In this document: one piece after another, positions 24,879 through 32,877 of the stretch
Layout: each line of letters starts with the position of its first letter
How positions within the stretch are numbered: the first letter of the stretch is position 1
DNA from: Pacificoceanicola sp049341065
Lineage (GTDB): Bacteria; Pseudomonadota; Alphaproteobacteria; Rhodobacterales; Rhodobacteraceae
Direction: 5' to 3'
Assembly: GCF_049341065.1 (NCBI RefSeq)
Contig: NZ_JBMPIX010000002.1
Location: 124,001-188,000, forward strand
Length of the DNA stretch: 64,000 bases
Notes under the pieces: generated by a model
Databases searched by the model: none
What the model was told of the DNA's origin: nothing
Seen by the model: only the letters and a program-made list of their open reading frames with translations
Translations under genes and position numbers: made by a program

Positions 24879-26531
24879 TCAGCGCTGCGAGTTCTGCCAA
24901 TCCGGATGCATCCAGGGTTCGCTGTTGTCGCTGGGCAATTGCCGCCCCAACACATGATCCGAGATCTTTTCGCCCACCATGATCGAGGGCGCGTTCAGAT
25001 TGCCGTTAGTGATGCGCGGGAAAACCGAACTGTCGGCGACGCGCAGCCCCTCAACGCCGATCACCCGGCCTTGCGGGTCCACCACCGCGCCGGGATCATC
25101 GGCCCGCCCCATGCGGCAGGTGCCACAGGGATGATAGGCGCTTTCGACCTCGTCGCGGATAAAGGCATCAAGGGCCTCGTCCGATTGCACGGCGTCACCG
25201 GGTTGGATTTCATGACTGCGGTAGGGGGCAAAGGCGTCTTGCCCGAAAATCTCGCGCGTCAAGCGGATCGCTCGGCGGAAATCCTGCCAATCCTGGTCAG
25301 TGCTCATGTAGTTGAAGAAAATCTTTGGCGCCTCGGCCGGATCAGCAGACCGCAAAGTGACCGCCCCGCGTGAAGGCGAGCGCATCGGACCGACATGAGC
25401 CTGAAACCCGTGACCTTCGGCGGCGACCTTGCCGTCATACCGGACCGCAAGCGGCAGGAAATGGTATTGGATATCCGGGTAATCCACGCCCGCCTGCGAG
25501 CGGATAAAGCCCGTGCTTTCAAACTGGTTGCTGGCCCCCGGCCCGTCGCGGCGCAGCAGCCAGCGCGCGCCGACATAGGCCTTGCCCAGAAGGTTCCAGT
25601 ATTTGAACAGGCTCACCGGCTGGCTGGCCGCCATCTGAAGATACAGTTCAAGATGGTCCTGAAGGTTCTGCCCTACCCCGGCGCGATCCGCGATTGGCGT
25701 GATCCCGTGTTCGGCCAGATGCGACGCCGGTCCAACACCTGACAGCAGCAAAAGCTGGGGCGAATTGATGGCCCCGGCGCTGAGGATCACCTCGCGCGTG
25801 GCTTCGATCACCTCGGTGCGGCCTTTGCGGGCAATCTCAACGCCCGTCGCGCGGCCATCGCGGAACACCACGCGCTGCGCAAGGCCATTTACCACCTGCG
25901 CCCCCAGCGCCTGCGCCGGGCGCAGATAGGCCTTGGCCGCCGACCAACGCGCGCCCTGCCAGACGGTCATCTCAAAGGGGCCAAACCCTTCTTGCTGATG
26001 GCCGTTGTAATCACCGGTGACGGGATAGCCCGCCTGCTGGCCCGCTTCGACAAACGCCTGCACCAACGGGTTGTCCCGCTTGCCGCGCGTGACGTGCAAG
26101 GGGCCATTGGTGCCGCGCCAAGCCGGATCGCCGCCGTGGCCACCGTCATGCCAGTTTTCCTGACGTTTGAAATAGGGCAGCACATCGGCAAAGCCCCAGC
26201 CATCGGCCCCCTGATCGCGCCAGAAGTCATAGTCGCGGGCGTGGCCGCGCACATAAATCATGCCGTTGATGCTGGACGATCCGCCAAGGACCTTGCCGCG
26301 CGGACAGGCCAACCGTCGCCCGCCCAGATGCGGTTCGGGTTCGGACTGATAGCCCCAGTCATAGCGCTTCATGCTCATAGGGTAGGACAGTGCGCCCGGC
26401 ATGTTGATGAAAGGGCCCCAGTCGCTGCCGCCATGTTCGATCACGATGACGGAGCGGCCTGCCTCGGCCAGGCGATAGGCCATGGCGCAGCCCGCGCTGC
26501 CCGCGCCAACAACTACGTATTCAGCTTGCAT
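24879..26531 (-). CDS. betA: Choline dehydrogenase
   Basis: A 550-aa GMC-family flavoprotein that oxidises choline to betaine aldehyde at the inner membrane. FAD site VVVGAGSAGCAMAYRL is at the N-terminus. The GMC signatures RGKVLGGSSSINGMIYVRG and ILSAGAINSPQLLLLSGVG follow, and the C-terminal HPCGTCRMG (catalytic His) with NGNLNAPSIM ends the fold. A GAGG lies before the ATG. It is 84 bp after betC in the betI-betC-betA order. betB is not found in this window. Confidence 0.93.
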   Translation of the reverse strand: MQAEYVVVGAGSAGCAMAYRLAEAGRSVIVIEHGGSDWGPFINMPGALSYPMSMKRYDWGYQSEPEPHLGGRRLACPRGKVLGGSSSINGMIYVRGHARDYDFWRDQGADGWGFADVLPYFKRQENWHDGGHGGDPAWRGTNGPLHVTRGKRDNPLVQAFVEAGQQAGYPVTGDYNGHQQEGFGPFEMTVWQGARWSAAKAYLRPAQALGAQVVNGLAQRVVFRDGRATGVEIARKGRTEVIEATREVILSAGAINSPQLLLLSGVGPASHLAEHGITPIADRAGVGQNLQDHLELYLQMAASQPVSLFKYWNLLGKAYVGARWLLRRDGPGASNQFESTGFIRSQAGVDYPDIQYHFLPLAVRYDGKVAAEGHGFQAHVGPMRSPSRGAVTLRSADPAEAPKIFFNYMSTDQDWQDFRRAIRLTREIFGQDAFAPYRSHEIQPGDAVQSDEALDAFIRDEVESAYHPCGTCRMGRADDPGAVVDPQGRVIGVEGLRVADSSVFPRITNGNLNAPSIMVGEKISDHVLGRQLPSDNSEPWMHPDWQNSQR

Positions 26532-26615
26532 TGCCGCACCTCATTTGCGCTCGAGGCGGGCCGGCGTGTCGTTTGCCACCGGTTCAGCCCGCGCCTGCCT
26601 TGCCTGTCCCTGCGC

Positions 26616-28121
26616 TTATTCCCCGCGCGGAAAGCGTTGATTTTCTTCGACATCGTTCAGGTCCATGTGGTTGCGCATGTAGCGCTCCGAGGCCTTTTGC
26701 AGCGGCTGGAAATCCCAAGGGTAATACCCCCCCTGCCGCAACGCTTCGTACACCACCCAGCGACGGGCCTGAGACTGCCGCACCTCGGCGTCGAACCGTT
26801 CGAGATCCCAGCGCTCGGCGGCCATCTGGCGGAACCGTTCCAGAACCGCGGCATGTTCGGGCGCCTCGGCCAGATTGGTCAGCTCGTGCGGATCCGCCTC
26901 GAGGTCAAAAAGCTGCTCGGGGTCCAAGGCGCAGTTGGTGTACTTCCACTGGCCCTGCCGAAGGGCCACCAAAGGCGAATAAGACGCCTCGGCCGCGTAT
27001 TCCATCGCCACCGGGCTGACGCGCGTGCCACCGGTCAACAGCGGCACAAGGCTTTCGCCCTCGGTCCAGGGCATGACCTCGCTCATGTCCACGCCGGCCA
27101 GATCGCACAGGGTTGGACAGACGTCGATGTTGCTGACCGGAGCCTTTACGCTGCCCCCCTGACCGCCCGGCAGAGCGATCATCATCGGCACCCGCGCGCT
27201 GCCTTCGTAAAAGCACATCTTGAACCACAGCCCGCGTTCACCCAGCATGTCGCCGTGGTCGCTGACAAAGACGACGACGGCCTCTTGGCGCGTGTCTTCA
27301 AGGGTTTGCAGCAACACCCCGATCTTTTCATCAAGGTACGAGATATTGGCGAAATAGGCCCGGCGCGAACGGCGGATGTCTTCGTCCGTGATGTCGAAAC
27401 TGCGCCAATCGTTGGCGTCGAAAATGCGCTTTGCGTGGTTGTCGTGATCCTCGTAGGGCATCGCGGGCACCACGGGATCAAGGTGTTCGCAATCCTCGTA
27501 CATGTCCCAGAACTTCTTTCGGGCGACATAGGGATCATGCGGATGGGTAAAGCTGACGGTCAGACACCAGGGCCGGTCGTCCTTGCCGCGTGCAAGATCA
27601 TAGATCTTCATTTTGGCGAAATGCGCGACCTCGTCGTCATACTCCATCTGGTTGGTGATCTCGGCCACGCCAGCGCCCGTGACGCTACCCATGTTGTGAT
27701 ACCACCAGTCGATGCGTTCGCCGGGCTTGCGGTAATCCGGGGTCCAGCCGAAATCGGCGGGGTAGATGTCAGTGGTCAGGCGCTCCTCAAAGCCATGCAT
27801 TTGGTCGGGACCGACAAAATGCATCTTGCCGGACAGGCAGGTGAAATACCCCGCGCGGCGCAGGTGGTGGGCATAGGTCGGGATATCACTCGCGAACTCG
27901 GCGGCGTTGTCATAGACCCGTGTCATGCTGGGCAACTGGCCAGACATATAGCTGGCGCGCCCGGGTGCGCAGAGCGGACTGGCCGTATAGGCATTGGCAA
28001 AGCGCGTGGCGCGTTTGGCCAGCGCCTTGAGGTTCGGCGCGTGGAGCCACTCTGCCGGGCCGTCCGGAAACAGCGTCCCGTTCAACTGGTCAACCATCAC
28101 GATCAGAATATTCGGTTTCAT
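26616..28121 (-). CDS. betC: Choline-sulfatase
   Basis: A 501-aa type I sulfatase that hydrolyses choline-O-sulfate to choline and sulfate. Cys51 in LCAPGRASYMSG is modified to formylglycine, and metal ligands include the N-terminal MVDQLNG and HGDMLGE (in VSDHGDMLGERGLW). The C-terminus holds the choline-sulfatase extension. Its ATG overlaps the betI TGA by four bases (ATGA), so the two are coupled. Neighbours and length fit BetC of rhizobia. Confidence 0.95.
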   Translation of the reverse strand: MKPNILIVMVDQLNGTLFPDGPAEWLHAPNLKALAKRATRFANAYTASPLCAPGRASYMSGQLPSMTRVYDNAAEFASDIPTYAHHLRRAGYFTCLSGKMHFVGPDQMHGFEERLTTDIYPADFGWTPDYRKPGERIDWWYHNMGSVTGAGVAEITNQMEYDDEVAHFAKMKIYDLARGKDDRPWCLTVSFTHPHDPYVARKKFWDMYEDCEHLDPVVPAMPYEDHDNHAKRIFDANDWRSFDITDEDIRRSRRAYFANISYLDEKIGVLLQTLEDTRQEAVVVFVSDHGDMLGERGLWFKMCFYEGSARVPMMIALPGGQGGSVKAPVSNIDVCPTLCDLAGVDMSEVMPWTEGESLVPLLTGGTRVSPVAMEYAAEASYSPLVALRQGQWKYTNCALDPEQLFDLEADPHELTNLAEAPEHAAVLERFRQMAAERWDLERFDAEVRQSQARRWVVYEALRQGGYYPWDFQPLQKASERYMRNHMDLNDVEENQRFPRGE

Positions 28122-28687
28122 GAAGTTTCTCCCATCATGGCATAGGCAGATTTCAGAACCCGGTCCGCTGCCCCTTCGATACCGCCCCCGGCCAGCGCGG
28201 CGCGCAGATACACCCCGTCGATCATCGCCGAGAGCGCCTCGGCCACAGGTTCGGGATTGGTGCAGCGCGGGCGCAGGGCGTGAATCAGGTTGGACCGCAG
28301 TCGGGATTGATAGATCCGCAACAGGCGCGCAGCCTCGGTGTCGCTTTGGGCAAGGACGTAGAAATTGAGCCAGGCGGCAATGGTCGCGGGCTGGAAACAG
28401 CTGTCAGCGAAATTCGCCGCCACGATGGCCTCGAGTCTGCGGCCCTTGGGCGCCTTGGCCAAAGCTTGCCGGACCTCACTGCTGTAGTCCGTCAGGATTT
28501 GGCGCATGGCCGCCAGAAATATCTGGGCCTTGCCGCCAAAATAGTGGTGCGCCAATGCGCTGGACATGCCCGCGCGTTTGGCGATCTGGCTCACCGTCAC
28601 ATCAAGCGAGCCTGCCTGCCCGATCTCTTCGACCGTGGCGGCAACAAGCGCTGCGCGGCGTATGGGTTCTTGTCCGACCTTTGGCAT
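28118..28687 (-). CDS. betI: TetR-family repressor BetI
   Basis: A 189-aa TetR-type repressor. The N-terminal helix-turn-helix is TVSQIAKRAGMSSALAHHYFGGKAQIF, close to BetI, and the C-terminal domain senses choline in known members. It is expected to repress this operon until choline appears. The start at 28687 is preferred over an earlier in-frame ATG (28726) because that ATG lies upstream of the palindromic operator. The palindrome is 19 bases before the start. Confidence 0.9.
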   Translation of the reverse strand: MPKVGQEPIRRAALVAATVEEIGQAGSLDVTVSQIAKRAGMSSALAHHYFGGKAQIFLAAMRQILTDYSSEVRQALAKAPKGRRLEAIVAANFADSCFQPATIAAWLNFYVLAQSDTEAARLLRIYQSRLRSNLIHALRPRCTNPEPVAEALSAMIDGVYLRAALAGGGIEGAADRVLKSAYAMMGETS

Positions 28688-28705
28688 AGCGCCTTGGTGC
28701 CGGTT

Positions 28706-28723
28706 ATTGACTGGCCAGTCAAT
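28706..28723. promoter_or_regulatory. Palindromic BetI operator
   Basis: An 18-bp perfect palindrome, ATTGACTGG / CCAGTCAAT, lies 19-36 bases before the betI start. Its position in the betI leader and its type (TTGA...TCAA) fit a TetR/BetI operator, as known for E. coli and rhizobial bet genes. The binding itself is inferred. Confidence 0.7.
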
Positions 28724-28924
28724 CAAAATCCAGAGGAGAATAGCAACGCGCCGGATTGAAGCCCATCATTCTCTGCCCAATGCCCGGCGCAGAGGCAAAA
28801 CGGCACGCACAAAGCGCAGATCGGATGTCATCGCCAAGGGCCAATTGGGCCCGCGGCACTTTCACAGGCCATCCCTTGCCTGCAAGCAGCCGTTTTCCCG
28901 GCCGAGGCCGGTGTTCAAGAAAGT

Positions 28925-29122
28925 TCAGGCTTCGATGGTGCCCAGCAGGACATTCTGCGGCAGGCGGGCGACTTCGATACCGCTGTCCGTCCGGCGCAGG
29001 TTGTAGCCATAGCCACGCATCCGAAAGCGCCACTCGGCTTCCGACAGAACCTTCTCGCGCTCGCTAAGAAGGAATGCCTCGATCTCATGCATATTCTCGG
29101 TCAACTTATTCTCCGCAAACAT
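28925..29122 (-). CDS. Small hypothetical protein, 65 aa
   Basis: A 65-aa frame, with Met at 29122 preceded by GGAG at about -10. It has no signal or membrane segment. The sequence is charged in its first half and ends in a beta-rich segment (NVLLGTIEA). The ribosome site and ordinary codon use support a real gene. I do not recognise a family; similar short ORFs are found beside Rhodobacteraceae bet loci in my general impression, which is not evidence. Confidence 0.55.
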   Translation of the reverse strand: MFAENKLTENMHEIEAFLLSEREKVLSEAEWRFRMRGYGYNLRRTDSGIEVARLPQNVLLGTIEA

Positions 29123-29320
29123 TTTGTGTACTCCGACGTTAAATGCTGTGGGTTACACACTGTTTAAGGAATTGGGCTCAATTGTGCCGCGCTTGGGGAT
29201 TTTTCAAGATATGGAAACAATCGCCGATTTCCGAGGTTTCTATGCACTACTTGACGCACCGCAAACCCAGCTATCACGCTGATATCAAATACCAATCTGC
29301 GATCGACGAAAAAGCCTAAA

Positions 29321-30223
29321 TTAGAGTTTTATCTCGCCGACAGCGGGGGTAACACGGCGTTTCAACACCGCTTCGCGCCACGTGATAAAGACCACGGCGC
29401 CCAAAATCAGCGCTCCGCCGGCGATCACCCAAGGGTCGGCGGGTTCGCCAAAGAACAGTGCGCCCAGCAACACGGACCAAACCAATTGCAAAAAGGTAAT
29501 CGGCTGGGTCACCGTGATCGGCGCCGCCGCAAAAGCCAGCGTCATGGTGTAATGGCCAGCCGTGGCAAAGCAGGCGACACCAAACAGAATGCCCAGATCC
29601 CCCCATGACGGCCATACCCAGACCGCAAAGGCCATGGGCGCCAGACCAATCGTCACCGTGACTGACAGCATACCGACAACCACAGCCGCGTTCACCTCGC
29701 TCGAAAATATCTTGGCCAGCAGGTACGAGATCGAAAAGACAAAAGCGGTACCCAACATGGCGATATGGCCCGCGTCGAGTTCGCGAAACCCGGGGCGCAG
29801 GATGATCAGCGCCCCTACCAAGGCCGCCGCAATGGCCGCGATTCGCCGCAGGGCCAGTTTTTCGCCAAGGAAAAACACCGCGAGGATCGTGACATAGACC
29901 GGATTGAGGTAGTTCAACGCCGTCACCTCGGCGATCGGGATACGGGTCATCGCATAGAACCACATGGCAACCCCGACAGAATGCACAACGCCGCGCAGGG
30001 TAAACAGCTTCCACAGGCGCGGGGTCATCTTGGCTGTGCGGATCGACGGCCACATCGGGATCAGAAAGACAAGCCCCAGCAGATACCGCAAAAAGGCAGA
30101 TTCCGCGGCGGGCACACGCCCCCCCAGCGTTTTGACAAGCGCCGTAACCGCCACAAAGCAAAGCCCCGTGAACATCATCCAGAAAATGCCAAGTCCCGGG
30201 CGCTGCGCTGCGTCTGTCTCCAT
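29321..30223 (-). CDS. DMT/EamA family exporter
   Basis: A 300-aa protein with ten predicted transmembrane segments in two EamA repeats. Signatures include FLRYLLGLVFLIP, ALNYLNPVYVTILAVFFLGEKL and TQPITFLQLVWSVLLGALFFGE. Members export amino acids or other metabolites; the substrate here is unknown. It stands alone between the small 65-aa gene and the 245-aa membrane protein gene. Confidence 0.9.
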   Translation of the reverse strand: METDAAQRPGLGIFWMMFTGLCFVAVTALVKTLGGRVPAAESAFLRYLLGLVFLIPMWPSIRTAKMTPRLWKLFTLRGVVHSVGVAMWFYAMTRIPIAEVTALNYLNPVYVTILAVFFLGEKLALRRIAAIAAALVGALIILRPGFRELDAGHIAMLGTAFVFSISYLLAKIFSSEVNAAVVVGMLSVTVTIGLAPMAFAVWVWPSWGDLGILFGVACFATAGHYTMTLAFAAAPITVTQPITFLQLVWSVLLGALFFGEPADPWVIAGGALILGAVVFITWREAVLKRRVTPAVGEIKL

Positions 30224-30359
30224 AGGAACAGGCTTAGAGCATCTGTCAGCAGGGACAAGCCCCTAGCCCAAAAGCCGTTTTACCATGATGGCACAGGCAG
30301 TCGGGCTGATGATCTGATCCCCCCTGCGCCACGCTGCGGGTTGCGAGGCTGGAAACACG

Positions 30360-31097
30360 TCAGCGCCGCACCAGGGCCTCCAGCAGTACGCCGATGCGGA
30401 ACAGCAGCCGGTCCTTACGCTCGGCCAGTTGCCGGATTGTCATCCGCCGGCGCCGCACAACGGCCCGCGCAAGGCGGAATTCGGCCCGCCGTTTACGGTC
30501 CAGCCACGCCTTGGGCAACACCCGCCGCACTGCTTTCCACAGCCAGCCCAATTGCAGAAAGGCCAGCATCTTGAAGGCGGTCTTTTGCACACTGACCCAA
30601 AGCGATTTGCCCAAGGCCGCTGCCGCCGCAGCCAGCCACAGCGGCAACTTGACCGAGAAAAGCACCAGCCACAGACCCAGCGATGTCACCGACAGCGCCA
30701 GCGTCACACACAGGATGATCCCCCAGGCCAGCGCCTTTTCCAAAGGCGACAGCGCCGCGAACCACGCCATCATGCGCGTGTGCAGGGTTTTCACCCCGAC
30801 AAGATAGCCCTCGATAAAGGCTTTGAAGCGCCGCAGCAGAGCCCGCCCCATGACCAACGGCAGCACCGTGCTCATCAGCCATTTCTTGAGCAGTTCCACA
30901 CGGAAAAACGCCGCGCCCTGCGATTTGAGCCAGACAAGAAGGACCGGCCATTCGATCATCCAAAGCTTTTTTCCCAGCACCTTGATCTGCACAAGGATCA
31001 GACCCAGTGCGATCAGCACCTCTTGGCCGAAATACCAAGTGGCCAGGGCCGATAGACCCACAGCCAAAAGCAAAAGACCCAGTGCCCTAAAATACAT
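30360..31097 (-). CDS. Hypothetical membrane protein
   Basis: A 245-aa basic membrane protein with hydrophobic stretches at about 3-18, 70-85, 120-145 and 150-170 and Arg/Lys-rich C-terminal helix (KRRAEFRLARAVVRRRRM). ATG 31097 is chosen over a TTG four codons earlier. No family is recognised. It directly follows the yebC terminator, so it has its own promoter. Confidence 0.7.
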   Translation of the reverse strand: MYFRALGLLLLAVGLSALATWYFGQEVLIALGLILVQIKVLGKKLWMIEWPVLLVWLKSQGAAFFRVELLKKWLMSTVLPLVMGRALLRRFKAFIEGYLVGVKTLHTRMMAWFAALSPLEKALAWGIILCVTLALSVTSLGLWLVLFSVKLPLWLAAAAAALGKSLWVSVQKTAFKMLAFLQLGWLWKAVRRVLPKAWLDRKRRAEFRLARAVVRRRRMTIRQLAERKDRLLFRIGVLLEALVRR

Positions 31098-31120
31098 CAA
31101 GTGACCCAACCGGCGCGTTC

Positions 31121-31156
31121 AAAAGCAAAACGCGGCCGCAAGGGTCTGCGGCCGCG
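31121..31156 (-). terminator. Rho-independent terminator of yebC
   Basis: CGCGGCCGC (31131-31139) pairs with GCGGCCGCG (31148-31156). On the minus strand TTTTGCTTTTG follows. It lies 48 bases downstream of the yebC stop. Confidence 0.85.
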
Positions 31157-31204
31157 ATAGGCTGGGGCTGTGCCCGTGATATGCACGCTGGGTGCATGGA
31201 AAAA

Positions 31205-31954
31205 TCAGGCGTCTTCGAGCTGTGCCATGACCTCGTCCGAGGCTTCGAAATTGGTGGTGACGCGCTGCACGTCGTCGTCATCTTCGAGGGCTTCAACCAG
31301 CTTCATCAGCGACTGCATGCCGTCCAGATCCAGTTCGGTTGTGGTGGTGGGTTTCCACATCAGCTTGGTCGATTCCGACTCGCCCAGTTCAGCCTCAAGC
31401 GCGGTCGAAACCTCGTTCAGATCGGTGTCGGCGCAGCTGATGATATGGCCATCCTCACCGCTTTCCACATCCTCGGCGCCGGCTTCGATCGCGGCCATCA
31501 TGATGGTGTCGGCATCGCCCGCGTCAACGGGATAGATGATCTCTCCCTTGCGTTCGAACATGAAGCCGACGCTGCCGGTTTCACCAAGATTGCCGCCGTT
31601 CTTGGTGAAGGTCGAACGCACGTTGGACGCGGTGCGGTTGCGGTTGTCGGTCATCGCCTCGACGATCACCGCCACGCCGTTCGGGCCATAGCCTTCATAG
31701 CGGATTTCTTCGTAATCTTCGCCCTCGCCGCCCAGCGCCTTTTTGATGGCGCGCTCGATATTGTCCTTCGGCATGGACTGCGATTTGGCTTCCTTGACCG
31801 CCAGACGCAGGCGCGGGTTCTTGTCGGGGTCCGGGTCACCCATCTTGGCTGCGATGGTGATCTCTTTGGAAAACTTCGAGAAAAGCTTTGCCCGCACCTT
31901 GTCCTGACGGCCCTTGCGGTGCTGGATGTTTGCCCATTTGGAATGGCCGGCCAT
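31205..31954 (-). CDS. yebC: YebC/PmpR family transcriptional regulator
   Basis: A 249-aa YebC/TACO1-type protein. It begins MAGHSKWANIQHRKGRQD, the family start, with KNPRLRLAVKEAK and GYGPNGVAVIVEA further on. Recent work links this family to ribosome pausing and other members to DNA-binding regulation. The family start fixes ATG at 31954. It ends in a strong terminator. Confidence 0.95.
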   Translation of the reverse strand: MAGHSKWANIQHRKGRQDKVRAKLFSKFSKEITIAAKMGDPDPDKNPRLRLAVKEAKSQSMPKDNIERAIKKALGGEGEDYEEIRYEGYGPNGVAVIVEAMTDNRNRTASNVRSTFTKNGGNLGETGSVGFMFERKGEIIYPVDAGDADTIMMAAIEAGAEDVESGEDGHIISCADTDLNEVSTALEAELGESESTKLMWKPTTTTELDLDGMQSLMKLVEALEDDDDVQRVTTNFEASDEVMAQLEDA

Positions 31955-32078
31955 GATGTTCGCCTCTTGCACGGAATTGATAAACTGCGGGTCTCTATAG
32001 GCCATGCAGGGCAGGCTTGCCAAGGGCGCGGCGTTGATGCCTCTTGGCAATTTGGACCCGCCATCTTAAGCCTCTGCC

Positions 32079-32813
32079 ATGGCACGCTTTCTTATCCTGC
32101 AGCTGCGCCCCGAAACCGAGGCCAGCAACGACGAATACCAGGCCTTTCTGAACAAGGGCGGTCTGAGCGACGGGCAATGTCACCGCATCCGTCTGGATTG
32201 CGAGGATCTGCCCGAGGCACTGGACCCAAGCGATTACGCCGGGGTGATCGTGGGCGGCGGGCCGGGATGTGTGTCGGACCCACCCGAAAAGAAAAGCGCC
32301 GTCGAGGCCCGGATCGAAGCTGCCTGTCTGGCGATGATGCCTGCGATCACGCGACATGACGTGCCATTCATGGGCTGCTGCTATGGTATCGGCATTCTGG
32401 GGCATCATCTGGGCGCCGAGGTCAGCAAGGCGCGCTATGGTGAGGCGGTTGGACCTTCGACCTGCGCCAAGACGCCGGACGGTGCGGCCGATCCGCTGGT
32501 GTCGGCGCTTCCTGACCGTTTTGACGCTTTCGTGGGCCACAAGGAAGCCCTGCAAGAACTGCCCGATGGCGCTGTTCATCTGCTGTCATCTGCCCCCTGC
32601 CCGTTTCAGATGATCCGCTACGGTCAAAACGTCTATGCCACGCAGTTCCACCCCGAGGCGGATGCAAGCGGCTTTGAGACCCGCATCAAGATCTACAAGC
32701 ATCGGGGGTATTTCCCGCCCGAGACGGCTGATGATCTGATCGCGATGTGCCGCGCGGCGGATGTGACATGGCCGGAAAAGATCCTCGAAGGCTTTGTCAG
32801 CAGATACCGCTAG
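32079..32813 (+). CDS. Class I glutamine amidotransferase-like protein
   Basis: A 244-aa GATase1 domain protein. The nucleophile is Cys101 in MGCCYGIGILG, and the His/Glu pair is His191 and Glu193 in QFHPEAD. It lacks an attached synthetase domain, so it resembles GMP synthase-like glutaminase/gamma-glutamyl hydrolase proteins such as PuuD relatives. The acceptor reaction is unknown. It is divergent from yebC; repeat copy B follows directly. Confidence 0.85.
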   Translation: MARFLILQLRPETEASNDEYQAFLNKGGLSDGQCHRIRLDCEDLPEALDPSDYAGVIVGGGPGCVSDPPEKKSAVEARIEAACLAMMPAITRHDVPFMGCCYGIGILGHHLGAEVSKARYGEAVGPSTCAKTPDGAADPLVSALPDRFDAFVGHKEALQELPDGAVHLLSSAPCPFQMIRYGQNVYATQFHPEADASGFETRIKIYKHRGYFPPETADDLIAMCRAADVTWPEKILEGFVSRYR

Positions 32814-32818
32814 CGCCC

Positions 32819-32863
32819 GTGGGGGCCAGCCCCCACACCCCCGGGATATTTGAAGACCGATGA
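32819..32863. repeat. Intergenic CCCGGG/hairpin repeat, copy B
   Basis: A perfect 8-bp stem GTGGGGGC / GCCCCCAC lies at 32819-32836. CCCCCGGGATATTTGAAG follows. The layout (hairpin, CCCGGG, A/T run, then GATGAAA) matches copy C. It lies between converging genes and may act as a terminator. Confidence 0.65.
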
Positions 32864-32877
32864 AATCCGGCGTCGCT

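Noticed and set aside
25992..28145. Long plus-strand frame of 717 codons over betA and betC
   Set aside because: It lies antisense to two clearly recognised genes, has no family match and shows the Arg/Gly/His-rich composition of high-GC shadow frames.
28756..29067. Plus-strand frame over the 65-aa gene region
   Set aside because: It overlaps the better-supported 65-aa minus-strand gene and has no ribosome site or known motif.
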